A program made the position numbers and the translations under genes. This document shows, in pieces, positions 8,542 through 16,207 of a DNA stretch of 36,316 bases. This DNA is from Acidobacteriota bacterium (GTDB taxonomy: Bacteria > Acidobacteriota > Vicinamibacteria > Vicinamibacterales > UBA2999), in assembly GCA_003222635.1 (NCBI GenBank), contig QHWQ01000024.1, positions 1 through 36,316 of the forward strand, in the 5' to 3' direction. How positions within the stretch are numbered: the first letter of the stretch is position 1; each line of letters begins with the position of its first letter. The notes under the pieces were generated by a model. It was given only the letters and a program-made list of their open reading frames with translations, was not told the origin of the DNA and did not search any database.

Positions 8542-11500
8542 TCCGACGAGGGAGGTTCCAGCACGAGAACGGATGGCACGCGCTCCGGGTGTGCAAGGCG
8601 CAGCAAACCGTAGCCGATACCCGCGAGCCCGGTCATGAGGCCAGGCGTCTCGACGCCCGAAGGAGACCCGCACGAGTACCCGTGGCTGTCGATGTCATGA
8701 AGAATGGCCGCGACGACTTCGCCGATAAGCGTTTCCCAGCGATCGTCATCAATCGTTCGACCGACCTGCAACAGCAGCTCGAGATTGCCGAGATCGCCGT
8801 GACACAGACAGTGGCTGCCGCCCAGCCCGTGAATGACGGTGGTCTCGATCGCAACGTCGATCTCCGCCCGGATCTCCAGGTCGTCGAGTTCCCCTCGCAT
8901 CTGCGTACGCGCCAACCCGATTCCCGCCGCGCCATGACACCACGCGGTCATGGACGGTGTGAGTCCCTTCGCTTTCGCTTCAGCGGCGGCGGAACGCGGC
9001 CGTAGATCGGCCCAGTTGCGCGCCTCCGGCGAAAACAGGCTCCGCTCGTAGGCGATTGCCTCCAATGCCGTGGTCCGAAACCGGTTCTCACCGGTCGTCG
9101 CCGCCAGCCTCAGAAGCGCCCACGCCACGCCCGCAGCGCCGTGTGCGAACCCGGCCAGAGGCGTGGTCACCTTGTCCGGCATCCAACCCACGCCCCGCGA
9201 CATCGGCCGGGCACACCTCACAAGACGCTCACCGCACCGGGTGGCCACCTCCAGCGTCCGCGCGCGCGGCGCGCACGCGTGCAGCGCAAGCAGGCTCCCG
9301 ATGCATCCGGCGGCCCCCTCCACGATATCGAACGCCCTGTCGCCCTCGATCAATGGAGGAAGGATGTCGACGATTCTCTCGGCTTCGGTGAGGAGGTCCG
9401 GCCGGTTCCACAGCGTCCCGAGCTGACACAGCACGTAGATCAATCCGCCCCAGCCGGTGAACGCGCCAACTGCCTGCATCTGCGGCGTATCGATGTTGAC
9501 GCGACGCAGCACCGTGGACAGACCCGTTCGGGCGAGCGCTGTGTAGCGGTCGTCCTCCGTTATGTGTCCGAGGTAGGCGAGGAACAACGCGACGCCTGGC
9601 AATCCTCCGTAGAGGTCCGTGTCGAGCGGCGCGACGGACCAGCGATGTTCGCTGCGTGGGGTCAGCCCGATCCACGAGATGCTCTCGTCACTCCGCAGGG
9701 CAGCCTCGTCAAGCCGTTCTCCGATCACACGGGCAGCTGCCACCGCGGTTTCACGGTCACAGCCCGGCTTCGATCGCCAACAGCGGCCGCGTGCGCGCTC
9801 CGCATGATAGCGTCCGGTGGACAGTGTCGAGAGCGACGCTCTGACGAACCAGCGCTGCGTCTCGAGGTCGTGCGGCGAGAGCGCTTCCACGCGGCGGCGA
9901 ACGCTGGCGAGTGCTGATTCGGGCAGGACATCGGAGATTCGTTCGTGGCGACTGGTCCACAAGTGGCGTGAACCTGGACGCGTCGTGAAGAGCGGAACGT
10001 CGATGTTGTTCAGATCCTCGCGCTCTGCGCGGATGGTGTGTGCGAGGTGGGGCGCATCGCCGATACCGACCCATAAGCGATCGAAGAAACGTTCACGGTC
10101 GATCGCGTCGCGCAACAAGTCGGGGTGGAAGCTGTCCTCGAGCACCTTGGCGTAGATTCGTGTCGGCCGGATGATGACGCGCACTTCGTCGTCGGCGAAT
10201 CGTGCGAGGGGCCCGTCATCCGCCAGGAACTCGGCTCGATTTTCGAGAAGAAGGTCGTAGGTACTCGTGAACCCCGACGCGATCGCCTCGGCGTACTCCA
10301 GGGCGTCGACCTCGACACCGTTCAGGAGTGGCCGATTGACGCCGCCGGGGATCACCACCCGCTTGCGTGTGAACCGCATGGTGTCGGTGCCTGCGTTCTC
10401 CCACTGCGGGACAGCATCCGGCGAGAGCTGCCCGCCAACGGCGCCAATGCCACTGATGTCGATGCCGTCCTGCGTCTCGTCGGACCACACACGCTCGGGA
10501 AGCAGCCCGATCCGCATGACCGAGCGCGACAACGCGTCGTTCGCTGACAGTGCGGTGCTGCCGGCAGCGGTGGAATCGACCCGCGGATGAAAGAGTGCCT
10601 CCAGGTCGAGCAGCATCGGGTGCTCGCCTGCAGCAATCAGGTTTTCGTGATGAAAGTCGGTTGCTTCGAGCGCATACAGCACCGCGATGAAGCTGCCGTG
10701 CCGTTGGAAGAAACGCCGGACTTCGTCCGGCGACGAGCAGCTCGTCCGTCGAACGAACCGAACCCATCCATGGGTGCCTCGATCCAGGATGGGCAGCGTC
10801 TGAAAGGAGGGGTGAGCCCCACGGTCATTGAGCCAGACCAGGAGCTGCTGAAAATGGACATCGACCGCCAGGGATCTGGGCTTGTAGATCACCTCGCAAC
10901 CCGATGCGAATTTCGCGCGCAAGACGGCTCGGCCGCCTCGATGCCGGTCTCCCAGGTTTCCCTCTACTGCCTCGAGAGGGCCTGGATCGGAATCGAGGGC
11001 CAACGCCGTCCGAATGTCTTGCCAATCCGCGCAGAGGTACTGCAGGAATTCCAGGCTGGACGTGACCCAGTTCTCAATGCACACGGTCACCTGGCGTGCG
11101 AGCACCGGATAACTTAGCAGCAGACCAAGTGCTCTTTCGGGGCGGCCAAGGTCGCCGACAAAGCTCTCGAATCGTTCTTCGGGGGTACGTCCGGTCAACG
11201 CACCATTCACGCGAGCCGAATTGAGCTCGAGCACGAGGGTGCGGCTCAAGATCCGAAGGAGCGCGCCTGACAGGCAACCAGCCAGCGACGCTTCGATCGT
11301 GCGTGGGTCGAACGCGCGCCGCGAACGGTTCGCAACCAGCGGCTGCATCCGGCAACGCAAGCGCTCGCAACCCATCCTGATCAGCGGCGCCACGGCGTTC
11401 AGGAAACCGGCCAGCTTCGAATGTTGCAGCGCCTTTGGAAGTGAAGCGGCCAGGACGCCCGCAGCCGGCTGCGCATAGGCAGCAGCGATATCGGTCAGCC

Positions 11501-11774
11501 ACGTGGGTCTGAGCGCCTGCTGCCGGAGCGTGTCAGCAGACATCGCGAGCAGTCGGCGGAATTCGTCCTCTGTTACCCCGTCGGCGCGCAGGCGTTGTTC
11601 GAAGTGGTCGTCCGCGCTGAACGGAGCCTGACTGCGCCACAGTCGCATGTGTCGTTCGCCGAGCTCCTCGTTGCTGTCGATGCCCGCGTCGGAGCGGAGC
11701 AACTCGAGGCGTTCGGTCAGGCTGGTCGCCCGATACCATTCAGGACGCTGGAAATGCTGCACGAGCTCGTCCAT
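8538..11774 (-). CDS. lanM: Class II lanthipeptide synthetase LanM
   Basis: A bifunctional enzyme that dehydrates Ser/Thr in a precursor peptide and then closes thioether rings. The N-terminal two thirds is the kinase-like DUF4135 dehydratase, with nucleotide and phosphate-handling elements VIYKPRSL and DFHHENLIAAGEHPMLLDLE. The C-terminal third is a LanC-like cyclase with GGLPGVALFLAYLG, GFAHGAAGVAWALL, WCHGAAGI and LCHGDLGN. The last two supply the Cys, Cys and His zinc ligands, so the cyclase looks intact. The length of about 1078 residues is normal for LanM. The track start is a TTG at 11801, which lies inside a perfect hairpin. The ATG at 11774 (MDELVQHFQRPEWYRA) fits the family start better. 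The precursor gene lies immediately upstream and the next gene overlaps its stop. Confidence 0.95.
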   Translation of the reverse strand: MDELVQHFQRPEWYRATSLTERLELLRSDAGIDSNEELGERHMRLWRSQAPFSADDHFEQRLRADGVTEDEFRRLLAMSADTLRQQALRPTWLTDIAAAYAQPAAGVLAASLPKALQHSKLAGFLNAVAPLIRMGCERLRCRMQPLVANRSRRAFDPRTIEASLAGCLSGALLRILSRTLVLELNSARVNGALTGRTPEERFESFVGDLGRPERALGLLLSYPVLARQVTVCIENWVTSSLEFLQYLCADWQDIRTALALDSDPGPLEAVEGNLGDRHRGGRAVLRAKFASGCEVIYKPRSLAVDVHFQQLLVWLNDRGAHPSFQTLPILDRGTHGWVRFVRRTSCSSPDEVRRFFQRHGSFIAVLYALEATDFHHENLIAAGEHPMLLDLEALFHPRVDSTAAGSTALSANDALSRSVMRIGLLPERVWSDETQDGIDISGIGAVGGQLSPDAVPQWENAGTDTMRFTRKRVVIPGGVNRPLLNGVEVDALEYAEAIASGFTSTYDLLLENRAEFLADDGPLARFADDEVRVIIRPTRIYAKVLEDSFHPDLLRDAIDRERFFDRLWVGIGDAPHLAHTIRAEREDLNNIDVPLFTTRPGSRHLWTSRHERISDVLPESALASVRRRVEALSPHDLETQRWFVRASLSTLSTGRYHAERARGRCWRSKPGCDRETAVAAARVIGERLDEAALRSDESISWIGLTPRSEHRWSVAPLDTDLYGGLPGVALFLAYLGHITEDDRYTALARTGLSTVLRRVNIDTPQMQAVGAFTGWGGLIYVLCQLGTLWNRPDLLTEAERIVDILPPLIEGDRAFDIVEGAAGCIGSLLALHACAPRARTLEVATRCGERLVRCARPMSRGVGWMPDKVTTPLAGFAHGAAGVAWALLRLAATTGENRFRTTALEAIAYERSLFSPEARNWADLRPRSAAAEAKAKGLTPSMTAWCHGAAGIGLARTQMRGELDDLEIRAEIDVAIETTVIHGLGGSHCLCHGDLGNLELLLQVGRTIDDDRWETLIGEVVAAILHDIDSHGYSCGSPSGVETPGLMTGLAGIGYGLLRLAHPERVPSVLVLEPPSSE

Positions 11775-11787
11775 CGGTTTGCGCGCA

Positions 11788-11818
11788 GCGCCCGGGGCCA
11801 AGGTCCGGACCCGGGCGC
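11788..11818 (-). promoter_or_regulatory. Perfect 9-bp hairpin between lanA and lanM
   Basis: GCGCCCGGG and CCCGGGCGC pair exactly around a 13-base loop, starting 8 bases after the precursor stop. A hairpin at this place commonly acts as a partial terminator or processing site, giving much more precursor mRNA than synthetase mRNA. That role is inferred from position and structure only. Confidence 0.6.
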
Positions 11819-11825
11819 CTTGGTG

Positions 11826-12059
11826 TTAACAGACCTCGGGGTTATCGCACCAAGTCGTCGAAATCGATGCGTACTTCGAGCATATGGGAGCAGCATTCAA
11901 CGCTGCCTGCAATTCGGCGTCACTGAGCTCGATTGCGCCCGCGGGATTGCCGTCGGGCCACCGGCTGTCGTTCCGTGCCGGCACATCCGTGATCTCGAAC
12001 CTCGGGTGCGGGATCTGTCGCTCATAAGATTCGGTCAAGCCAGAGCGGTTTTCGATCAT
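11826..12059 (-). CDS. lanA: Candidate class II lanthipeptide precursor (LanA)
   Basis: A 77-residue peptide encoded immediately upstream of lanM on the same strand. The leader is polar and acidic and ends in a helical segment AIELSDAELQAALNAAP, resembling leader motifs of the ELSDEELE type. The C-terminal 18-19 residues, ICSKYASISTTWCDNPEVC, hold three Cys, three Ser and two Thr and end in Cys, as expected of a lanthipeptide core with up to three rings. There is no Gly-Gly cleavage site; the leader/core junction may be near NAA-P. The ATG at 12059 has GAGGAAC just upstream. A 9-bp hairpin follows the stop. The role is inferred from composition and position, and it is not a precursor I recognise. 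Confidence 0.8.
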   Translation of the reverse strand: MIENRSGLTESYERQIPHPRFEITDVPARNDSRWPDGNPAGAIELSDAELQAALNAAPICSKYASISTTWCDNPEVC

Positions 12060-12060
12060 C

Positions 12061-12067
12061 GTTCCTC
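12061..12067 (-). promoter_or_regulatory. Ribosome binding site of the lanA candidate
   Basis: On the minus strand GAGGAAC is followed, one base later, by the ATG at 12059. The spacing is short but the match to the 16S tail is good. It supports translation of the 77-residue precursor from this ATG. Confidence 0.55.
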
Positions 12068-12167
12068 AACTTCCTACGGGCGTTCATCAGGCGATGACGA
12101 CCGTGTCTTGTTAACGCGTGGGAAGGACCCCACCGAACATGCCGTTCGCCCGAGTTCCGCGCCGCGT

Positions 12168-12177
12168 TATAGCTATA
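12168..12177. repeat. 10-bp palindrome TATAGCTATA ahead of the methyltransferase remnant
   Basis: TATAGCTATA is a perfect AT-rich palindrome in an otherwise GC-rich intergenic region, 6 bases before the ATG at 12184. It lies in the divergent region between lanA and the methyltransferase remnant. It could be an operator half-site or part of a promoter, but it is short and no regulator is identified. Confidence 0.25.
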
Positions 12178-12183
12178 GCGGTC

Positions 12184-12772
12184 ATGTCACAGAGCGGCCC
12201 CATCGACCTGGATGCGTTCTACTCGTCGCCCTCCCTCGATGTCTGGCGGCAGGTCCTTGGCGAGCGAATGCACTATCACCACGGCATCTGGGAGGCGGAC
12301 GAGGACTGGGATACGGCGCTCGATAATGGCGTTCTGAGCCTCGCCAGCCACGTCGAGCCCGGGGCGACGGTCGTCGATCTCGGATGCGGCTGGGTGGATG
12401 GAATCGTTGGAGCACCTGGAGCGCCCGGATCTGGCACTGGCCAGATTGCGTCCGCGCTGCAACGGGTTGGTGATGCGCGTGAATACGTGTGAAGCCGAGT
12501 CGCGGCGGCTGTTCGCCGGCTCGATGCCGATGCGACCGACCTGTTACTATCTCGACGCACTGAAGAGCGCGGGATGGAGGGTGACATACGTCGCGAATCG
12601 GAGATCCGCGTCTCTGCGCAGTCCATTCGAGTGGCTGGCCAGGCTCGAGGCGGCAGGCGTGGTGGGTTCCGACAATCCGCATCTGCGCGCGCTCTGGGAC
12701 TATTCGATGTTCTTCACGACCAAGCCTTTCATGTACGGCACGTTCCCGCTGATGGACATCGTCGCCGAGTAA
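12184..12772 (+). pseudogene. SAM-dependent methyltransferase broken by internal deletion and frameshift
   Basis: The first frame begins MSQSGPIDLDAFYSSPSLDV and carries RMHYHHGIWE and the SAM-binding VVDLGCGW, as in class I methyltransferases of the cyclopropane-synthase/sarcosine-methyltransferase type. Immediately after GCGW the similarity jumps to another frame beginning MESLEHLERPDLALARLRPR, which normally lies some 50-60 residues further on. The rest (GLVMRVNT..., ending PLMDIVAE) continues to a TAA at 12772. The core of the SAM pocket is therefore missing and the reading frame is lost. It sits divergently from lanA and may once have been a tailoring enzyme. That role is inferred from position only. 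Confidence 0.65.
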
Positions 12773-12785
12773 AGAGGCGTGAGCC

Positions 12786-13634
12786 CTACCGTGTCACCGG
12801 GGTCGGCGCCTCGGGCGCCAGTTTCTCCGTGACCTCGATATACGTTCCCCAGGGGTCGGTCAGAAACGCGATCTTCGTCCGCGTGTTCGGAACGGCTCGC
12901 GGCGGCGCCTCGAACTTGATGCCGAGCGCGGCGATCCTCTTTTCGAATTCGTCGAGGTTCTTCACGTCGAAGCCGAGATGATCGATGGCGCGCCCCTTCG
13001 TCGGCGCGAGCTTTCCCATCCCGGGTGAGAACGAGAAGTTGAAGCGATGGAAGTAGTCGACCTCGATGACACCAGGCCTGGCGACGCGCTGACGCTGGCC
13101 GGGGAAGCCACCGAACACCTTCGCGTACCACGCCTGCATCGGCTTGATGTCCGTCTCTGCCGCATAGAGATGCACGTGATCCATGCTGACGGGTCCGGGT
13201 AGTGATGGATCTCCAAAGACCTCGATACGAATCCCGCTGTCTGGCGCGAATACGTATCCCTGATTCGGGTTCACATCGCCAACGTCGTACTTGACGCCGG
13301 CAGACTTCCAGCGCGCGCGCGCCGCCTCGATGTCCTTGTACACCAGCCCGAAGTGATCGATGACGGATCCGGCAGGCGGTGCGGCGGCGTCGGCCTGCCG
13401 GAGCATCACGAAGATGCCGGGGAACTCGATCAATGCCAGCGGCCCGTTGGTTACGAGCTTTCCCCCGAGCATCGTCGTGAAGAACCGCGTGTTCGCCTCG
13501 ACGTCCTTGACAGCCAGATGCATGTGTCCGAGCGCCACGCCCATGTCGTTGGCAGGCGCGAGCTGCGCAAGAGCAGCGGTCGACCAGGCGAGAGTCAGCG
13601 AACACGCGACAGCAAGCACATGTCGTTTCTTCAT
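12786..13634 (-). CDS. Exported two-domain VOC (glyoxalase/dioxygenase-fold) protein
   Basis: A 282-residue protein with a clear signal peptide (KKRHVLAVACSLTLAWSTAALAQ) followed by two vicinal-oxygen-chelate modules. The first contains LGHMHLAVKDVE and VIDHFGLVYKDIE; the second contains SMDHVHLYAAETD, AIDHLGFDVKNLDEF and a C-terminal TYIEVTEKL. His and Glu residues at the usual metal positions are present, so metal binding is plausible. An export signal on a VOC protein is uncommon outside Acidobacteriota-like genomes. The substrate is unknown. It converges on the methyltransferase remnant with a 13-base gap and diverges from the cupin-like gene across 57 bases. Confidence 0.85.
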   Translation of the reverse strand: MKKRHVLAVACSLTLAWSTAALAQLAPANDMGVALGHMHLAVKDVEANTRFFTTMLGGKLVTNGPLALIEFPGIFVMLRQADAAAPPAGSVIDHFGLVYKDIEAARARWKSAGVKYDVGDVNPNQGYVFAPDSGIRIEVFGDPSLPGPVSMDHVHLYAAETDIKPMQAWYAKVFGGFPGQRQRVARPGVIEVDYFHRFNFSFSPGMGKLAPTKGRAIDHLGFDVKNLDEFEKRIAALGIKFEAPPRAVPNTRTKIAFLTDPWGTYIEVTEKLAPEAPTPVTR

Positions 13635-13691
13635 GGCGCACAGTGTAGCCGAGTTGTACTATCCGCCCAGCCAAAACTCTGGAGGATCTCC

Positions 13692-14411
13692 ATGAGGCAT
13701 GTCGTTTCAGCATCGTTGTTCGTGCTCGCCTGCGCGCTGGCGCAGCCGGGGGCCGCTCAGAAGGTCGAGGACAAGCCGGTGCCCATGGACAAGGCGCCGT
13801 TCCACATCCCGGTTTTCTCCAACGACTACCTGATTCTCTTGAACGTCAACATTCCGCCCGGGCGCAATACGGGCTACCACATCCACTATGCCGACTCCGT
13901 GTCAGTGAACCTGACTCCGGCCTCGCAGACCAATCAGAATTACGGCTCGGTGGAAGTGAGCGCGCCGGGTACGGGCGGAGACGGTGAACCCGGCCGTGCG
14001 ACGTTTACGGATGTGACCAAGGATGGTCCGCGCACGCACAAGGCGACCAATGTCGGGCCGACGCCGTTCCACAACATCTCCTTCATCCTGAAGAATCGCG
14101 CACCGGCCGGAACCACAGTATCGGACCGTTCGGGTGTGAAGGGCTACACCCAGATCATGGATAACGCGCGGCTGAGGGCCTGGCGTGTCGCTCTGAAACC
14201 CGGAGAGGCGACGGGACAGATCACGCAAACCGCCCCGGGTCTCAGAGTCTACGTGCACGGCGGCGTGCTAGCGGAGATGATTCCTGGATCGGCCGATCGC
14301 GGCATGGCTCCGTACGAAGGCGATTTCATCTGGCAGGATGCCGGGCAGACGAGAGCCGTGAAGAACACGGGTACGACGCTCATCGAATTCGTCGAATTCG
14401 AACTGAAATAG
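13692..14411 (+). CDS. Secreted cupin-like protein of unknown function
   Basis: The true start is the ATG at 13692, because GGAGG lies at 13681-13685 and a signal peptide follows (RHVVSASLFVLACALAQPGAAQ). The longer track ORF from 13353 is mostly a shadow of the VOC gene. The mature protein of about 217 residues shows two cupin-like stretches: PPGRNTGYHIHYADSVSV with a His pair, and VALKPGEATGQ with DFIWQDAG and IEFVEFELK near the end. A small bicupin fold in the periplasm is likely. No pathway is suggested by its neighbours. Confidence 0.75.
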   Translation: MRHVVSASLFVLACALAQPGAAQKVEDKPVPMDKAPFHIPVFSNDYLILLNVNIPPGRNTGYHIHYADSVSVNLTPASQTNQNYGSVEVSAPGTGGDGEPGRATFTDVTKDGPRTHKATNVGPTPFHNISFILKNRAPAGTTVSDRSGVKGYTQIMDNARLRAWRVALKPGEATGQITQTAPGLRVYVHGGVLAEMIPGSADRGMAPYEGDFIWQDAGQTRAVKNTGTTLIEFVEFELK

Positions 14412-14426
14412 GGCCGGGCGCTGACG

Positions 14427-14455
14427 GGCTGGGCTGCCACCTGAGCAACCCAGCC
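14427..14455. terminator. Possible bidirectional terminator hairpin
   Basis: GGCTGGG and CCCAGCC pair exactly around a 15-base loop that itself holds a GCT/AGC pair. It lies between the convergent ends of the cupin-like gene and the secreted-protein gene. No T-run flanks it on either strand, so the call rests on structure and placement. Confidence 0.35.
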
Positions 14456-14492
14456 GCCGAATAACGCATGCGGCGTCGTCCCTGCGGCACGT

Positions 14493-15014
14493 TCAGTCCC
14501 GCGGGGCGCTCCCGACGTGGATTGTTCCCTGAAAACACGTCGCGCCCAGCGGTGCGCCCGCACAGCCGGTCGTACCTGGGATCGTCTGAAATTCCACGTG
14601 CACCGGGGCTCCGACGCGCCACCCGAACAGAACGGTGCCGTCCAGCAGCGCCGCACCCGTGTCGCCGCTTGTCCCGCCTCGGATCAGCGCGGTGAACGAA
14701 TGGTCCCCGTTTTGGACCTCATAGAGCGCCTCGAGCCGAATGATGCGGCCGCAATTTGGCGCAGGCAGGTAACAGTTGTCTGCTTGCCGTTGGCTGACTT
14801 GTCGTTGAAAAACCTCGCCGACAAATTTGTTAGCGAGGTCGCCTCCCCAGAAGCCTTCCATGAGGGGAAACGTGGTCACCCATTTCGTGAAGGCGATTGC
14901 CACGGGCCTATTGTTGTCGTGGTGTTCTTCTGCCGTCGCGGGCGAGATCTGGATGAATAACGCCACCGCACCGACCAAGCAAGCGACGCGGCAGTGAACA
15001 CGATTGGTTCTCAT
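14493..15014 (-). CDS. Secreted protein of unknown function, coupled to an HELQH protein
   Basis: The track ORF starts far upstream, but the ATG at 15014 is the real start. An AAAGGAG site precedes it, a signal peptide follows (NRVHCRVACLVGAVALFIQISPATA), and the ATG overlaps the upstream stop as ATGA. The mature part contains four scattered Cys residues, including NCYLPAPNC and a pair near the C-terminus (TTGCAGAPLGATC), which could form disulfides. I do not recognise a family. Coupled translation with the HELQH protein suggests they act together in the periplasm or outside the cell. Confidence 0.7.
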   Translation of the reverse strand: MRTNRVHCRVACLVGAVALFIQISPATAEEHHDNNRPVAIAFTKWVTTFPLMEGFWGGDLANKFVGEVFQRQVSQRQADNCYLPAPNCGRIIRLEALYEVQNGDHSFTALIRGGTSGDTGAALLDGTVLFGWRVGAPVHVEFQTIPGTTGCAGAPLGATCFQGTIHVGSAPRD

Positions 15015-15607
15015 AAGTCTCCTTTCGTTGATGGTTGTGACCGCTGCTGGGATTTCGCGCGACGAATGAATGCGCGGACTTCGTCGCGAACCGCGTTGCC
15101 GGCAGCGACCGCGGCGGTGGTTTCGTATGAATGCGGATCCCGAGAATTCTGTTTGCCGATCCGCTCGTAGAGCGAGCGCATCGTGAGTAGCGACGTCACG
15201 AACCCGTTGTCGATCACTTCGATCGCGTGCTGCAGTTCGTGACCGATCGACCCCATCAGATCCCAATCGGCCGTGCGCGTGGCGACGTGAACGAAAATGA
15301 AGCGGAATCGTCCCCCCACCGTCACATTCACCAAACACGCGCGCTGGTCGGAGTCGCGACACTCGCCTTCGTCGACGTACACGTAGCTGTCGCTGGCATC
15401 GATTGTCTCGACCAGGCGGCGGAACGTCGTGGACCGGTCGCCCGCCTCCTGGATCACGGACGCGATGGAGGGGCTGAAGGAGCGCACGTGTGAGAGCGTC
15501 GCCAGGTTCGGGACTGTTTCTTCAGCGTGTGCGCTCACGCGCGGCCCAGGCAGGATTGCCCCCGCAACCCATGCCAGCGCAACCAGTCGTGCGGTGTTGT
15601 TCGCCAT
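15011..15607 (-). CDS. Secreted protein with an HELQH zinc-metallopeptidase-like motif
   Basis: The start is taken as the ATG at 15607 (MANNTARLVALAWVAGAILP), which has GGAG six bases upstream and begins a signal peptide; the track start at 15679 has neither. The mature protein of about 170 residues contains MGSIGHELQHAIEVID, an HExxH motif that normally binds zinc in metallopeptidases. A VDEGECRDSDQRACLVNV segment carries two Cys. The protein is short for a peptidase and no third zinc ligand can be assigned with certainty. Its stop overlaps the start of the next secreted protein. Peptidase activity is an inference from the motif. Confidence 0.7.
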   Translation of the reverse strand: MANNTARLVALAWVAGAILPGPRVSAHAEETVPNLATLSHVRSFSPSIASVIQEAGDRSTTFRRLVETIDASDSYVYVDEGECRDSDQRACLVNVTVGGRFRFIFVHVATRTADWDLMGSIGHELQHAIEVIDNGFVTSLLTMRSLYERIGKQNSRDPHSYETTAAVAAGNAVRDEVRAFIRRAKSQQRSQPSTKGDL

Positions 15608-15727
15608 CTTGTCTCCGTGTTCTCCTCGCAGCGGTGCGGGATGCGCGCTCTGTATGGAGATCGCGCGAGCGGAGCCCATGGCGGGTCAAACGGTGATAAA
15701 GCCCCGTAATCCAGTCCTCCGGGTGCT

Positions 15728-16207
15728 ATGCTCTGCCTCCATTCACTAATTGATGGCATTGATGAACGGGCCGACCACACCTTGCAGCCGACGGCCCTTG
15801 TTCATGAGGTGTACGTGCGGCTCGTCGACCAACGGCAGGTCGATTGGCAGAATCGGGCGCATTTCTTTGGTGTCTCGGCGCAGGTCATGCGCCGGATCCT
15901 GGTCGATCACGCCCGTCGTCATGGCGCGAGCAAACGCGGCGACGGTGTGCGCTGTGTGTCAATCGACCAGGCAAAAGACGTAGCCGCGTCAAACGAGATA
16001 CCAATCCTCGCGTTGGATCACGCGCTCGATCGCCTCGAAAAGATTGACGCTGAACTGGCCGAGATCGTCGAGCTTCGTGCGTTTGGCGGACTCACGATCG
16101 AGGAAGCGGCACATGTGCTCAGAGTGTCACCCTCGACCGCCAAGCGCGACTGGCGCACCGCGAAAGCGTGGCTCAATCGTGAGCTTGGCTCCGAGGTTCG
16201 ACGGTGA
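15728..16207 (+). CDS. ECF sigma factor (Sig70_X6 type), N-terminus apparently short
   Basis: The sequence HTLQPTALVHEVYVRLVDQ, then FFGVSAQVMRRILVDHARRH, then a region 4 helix-turn-helix (GLTIEEAAHVLRVSPSTAKRDWRTAKAWL), matches the acidobacterial/planctomycete ECF group. It should bind RNA polymerase and control a small regulon. Members are normally about 185-190 residues; this ORF has 159. The 30-40 residues usually found before HTLQPTAL are missing and replaced by an unrelated short run. Either the gene is 5'-truncated or the start is wrong. Its TGA overlaps the kinase GTG by four bases, so the pair is coupled. Confidence 0.8.
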   Translation: MLCLHSLIDGIDERADHTLQPTALVHEVYVRLVDQRQVDWQNRAHFFGVSAQVMRRILVDHARRHGASKRGDGVRCVSIDQAKDVAASNEIPILALDHALDRLEKIDAELAEIVELRAFGGLTIEEAAHVLRVSPSTAKRDWRTAKAWLNRELGSEVRR

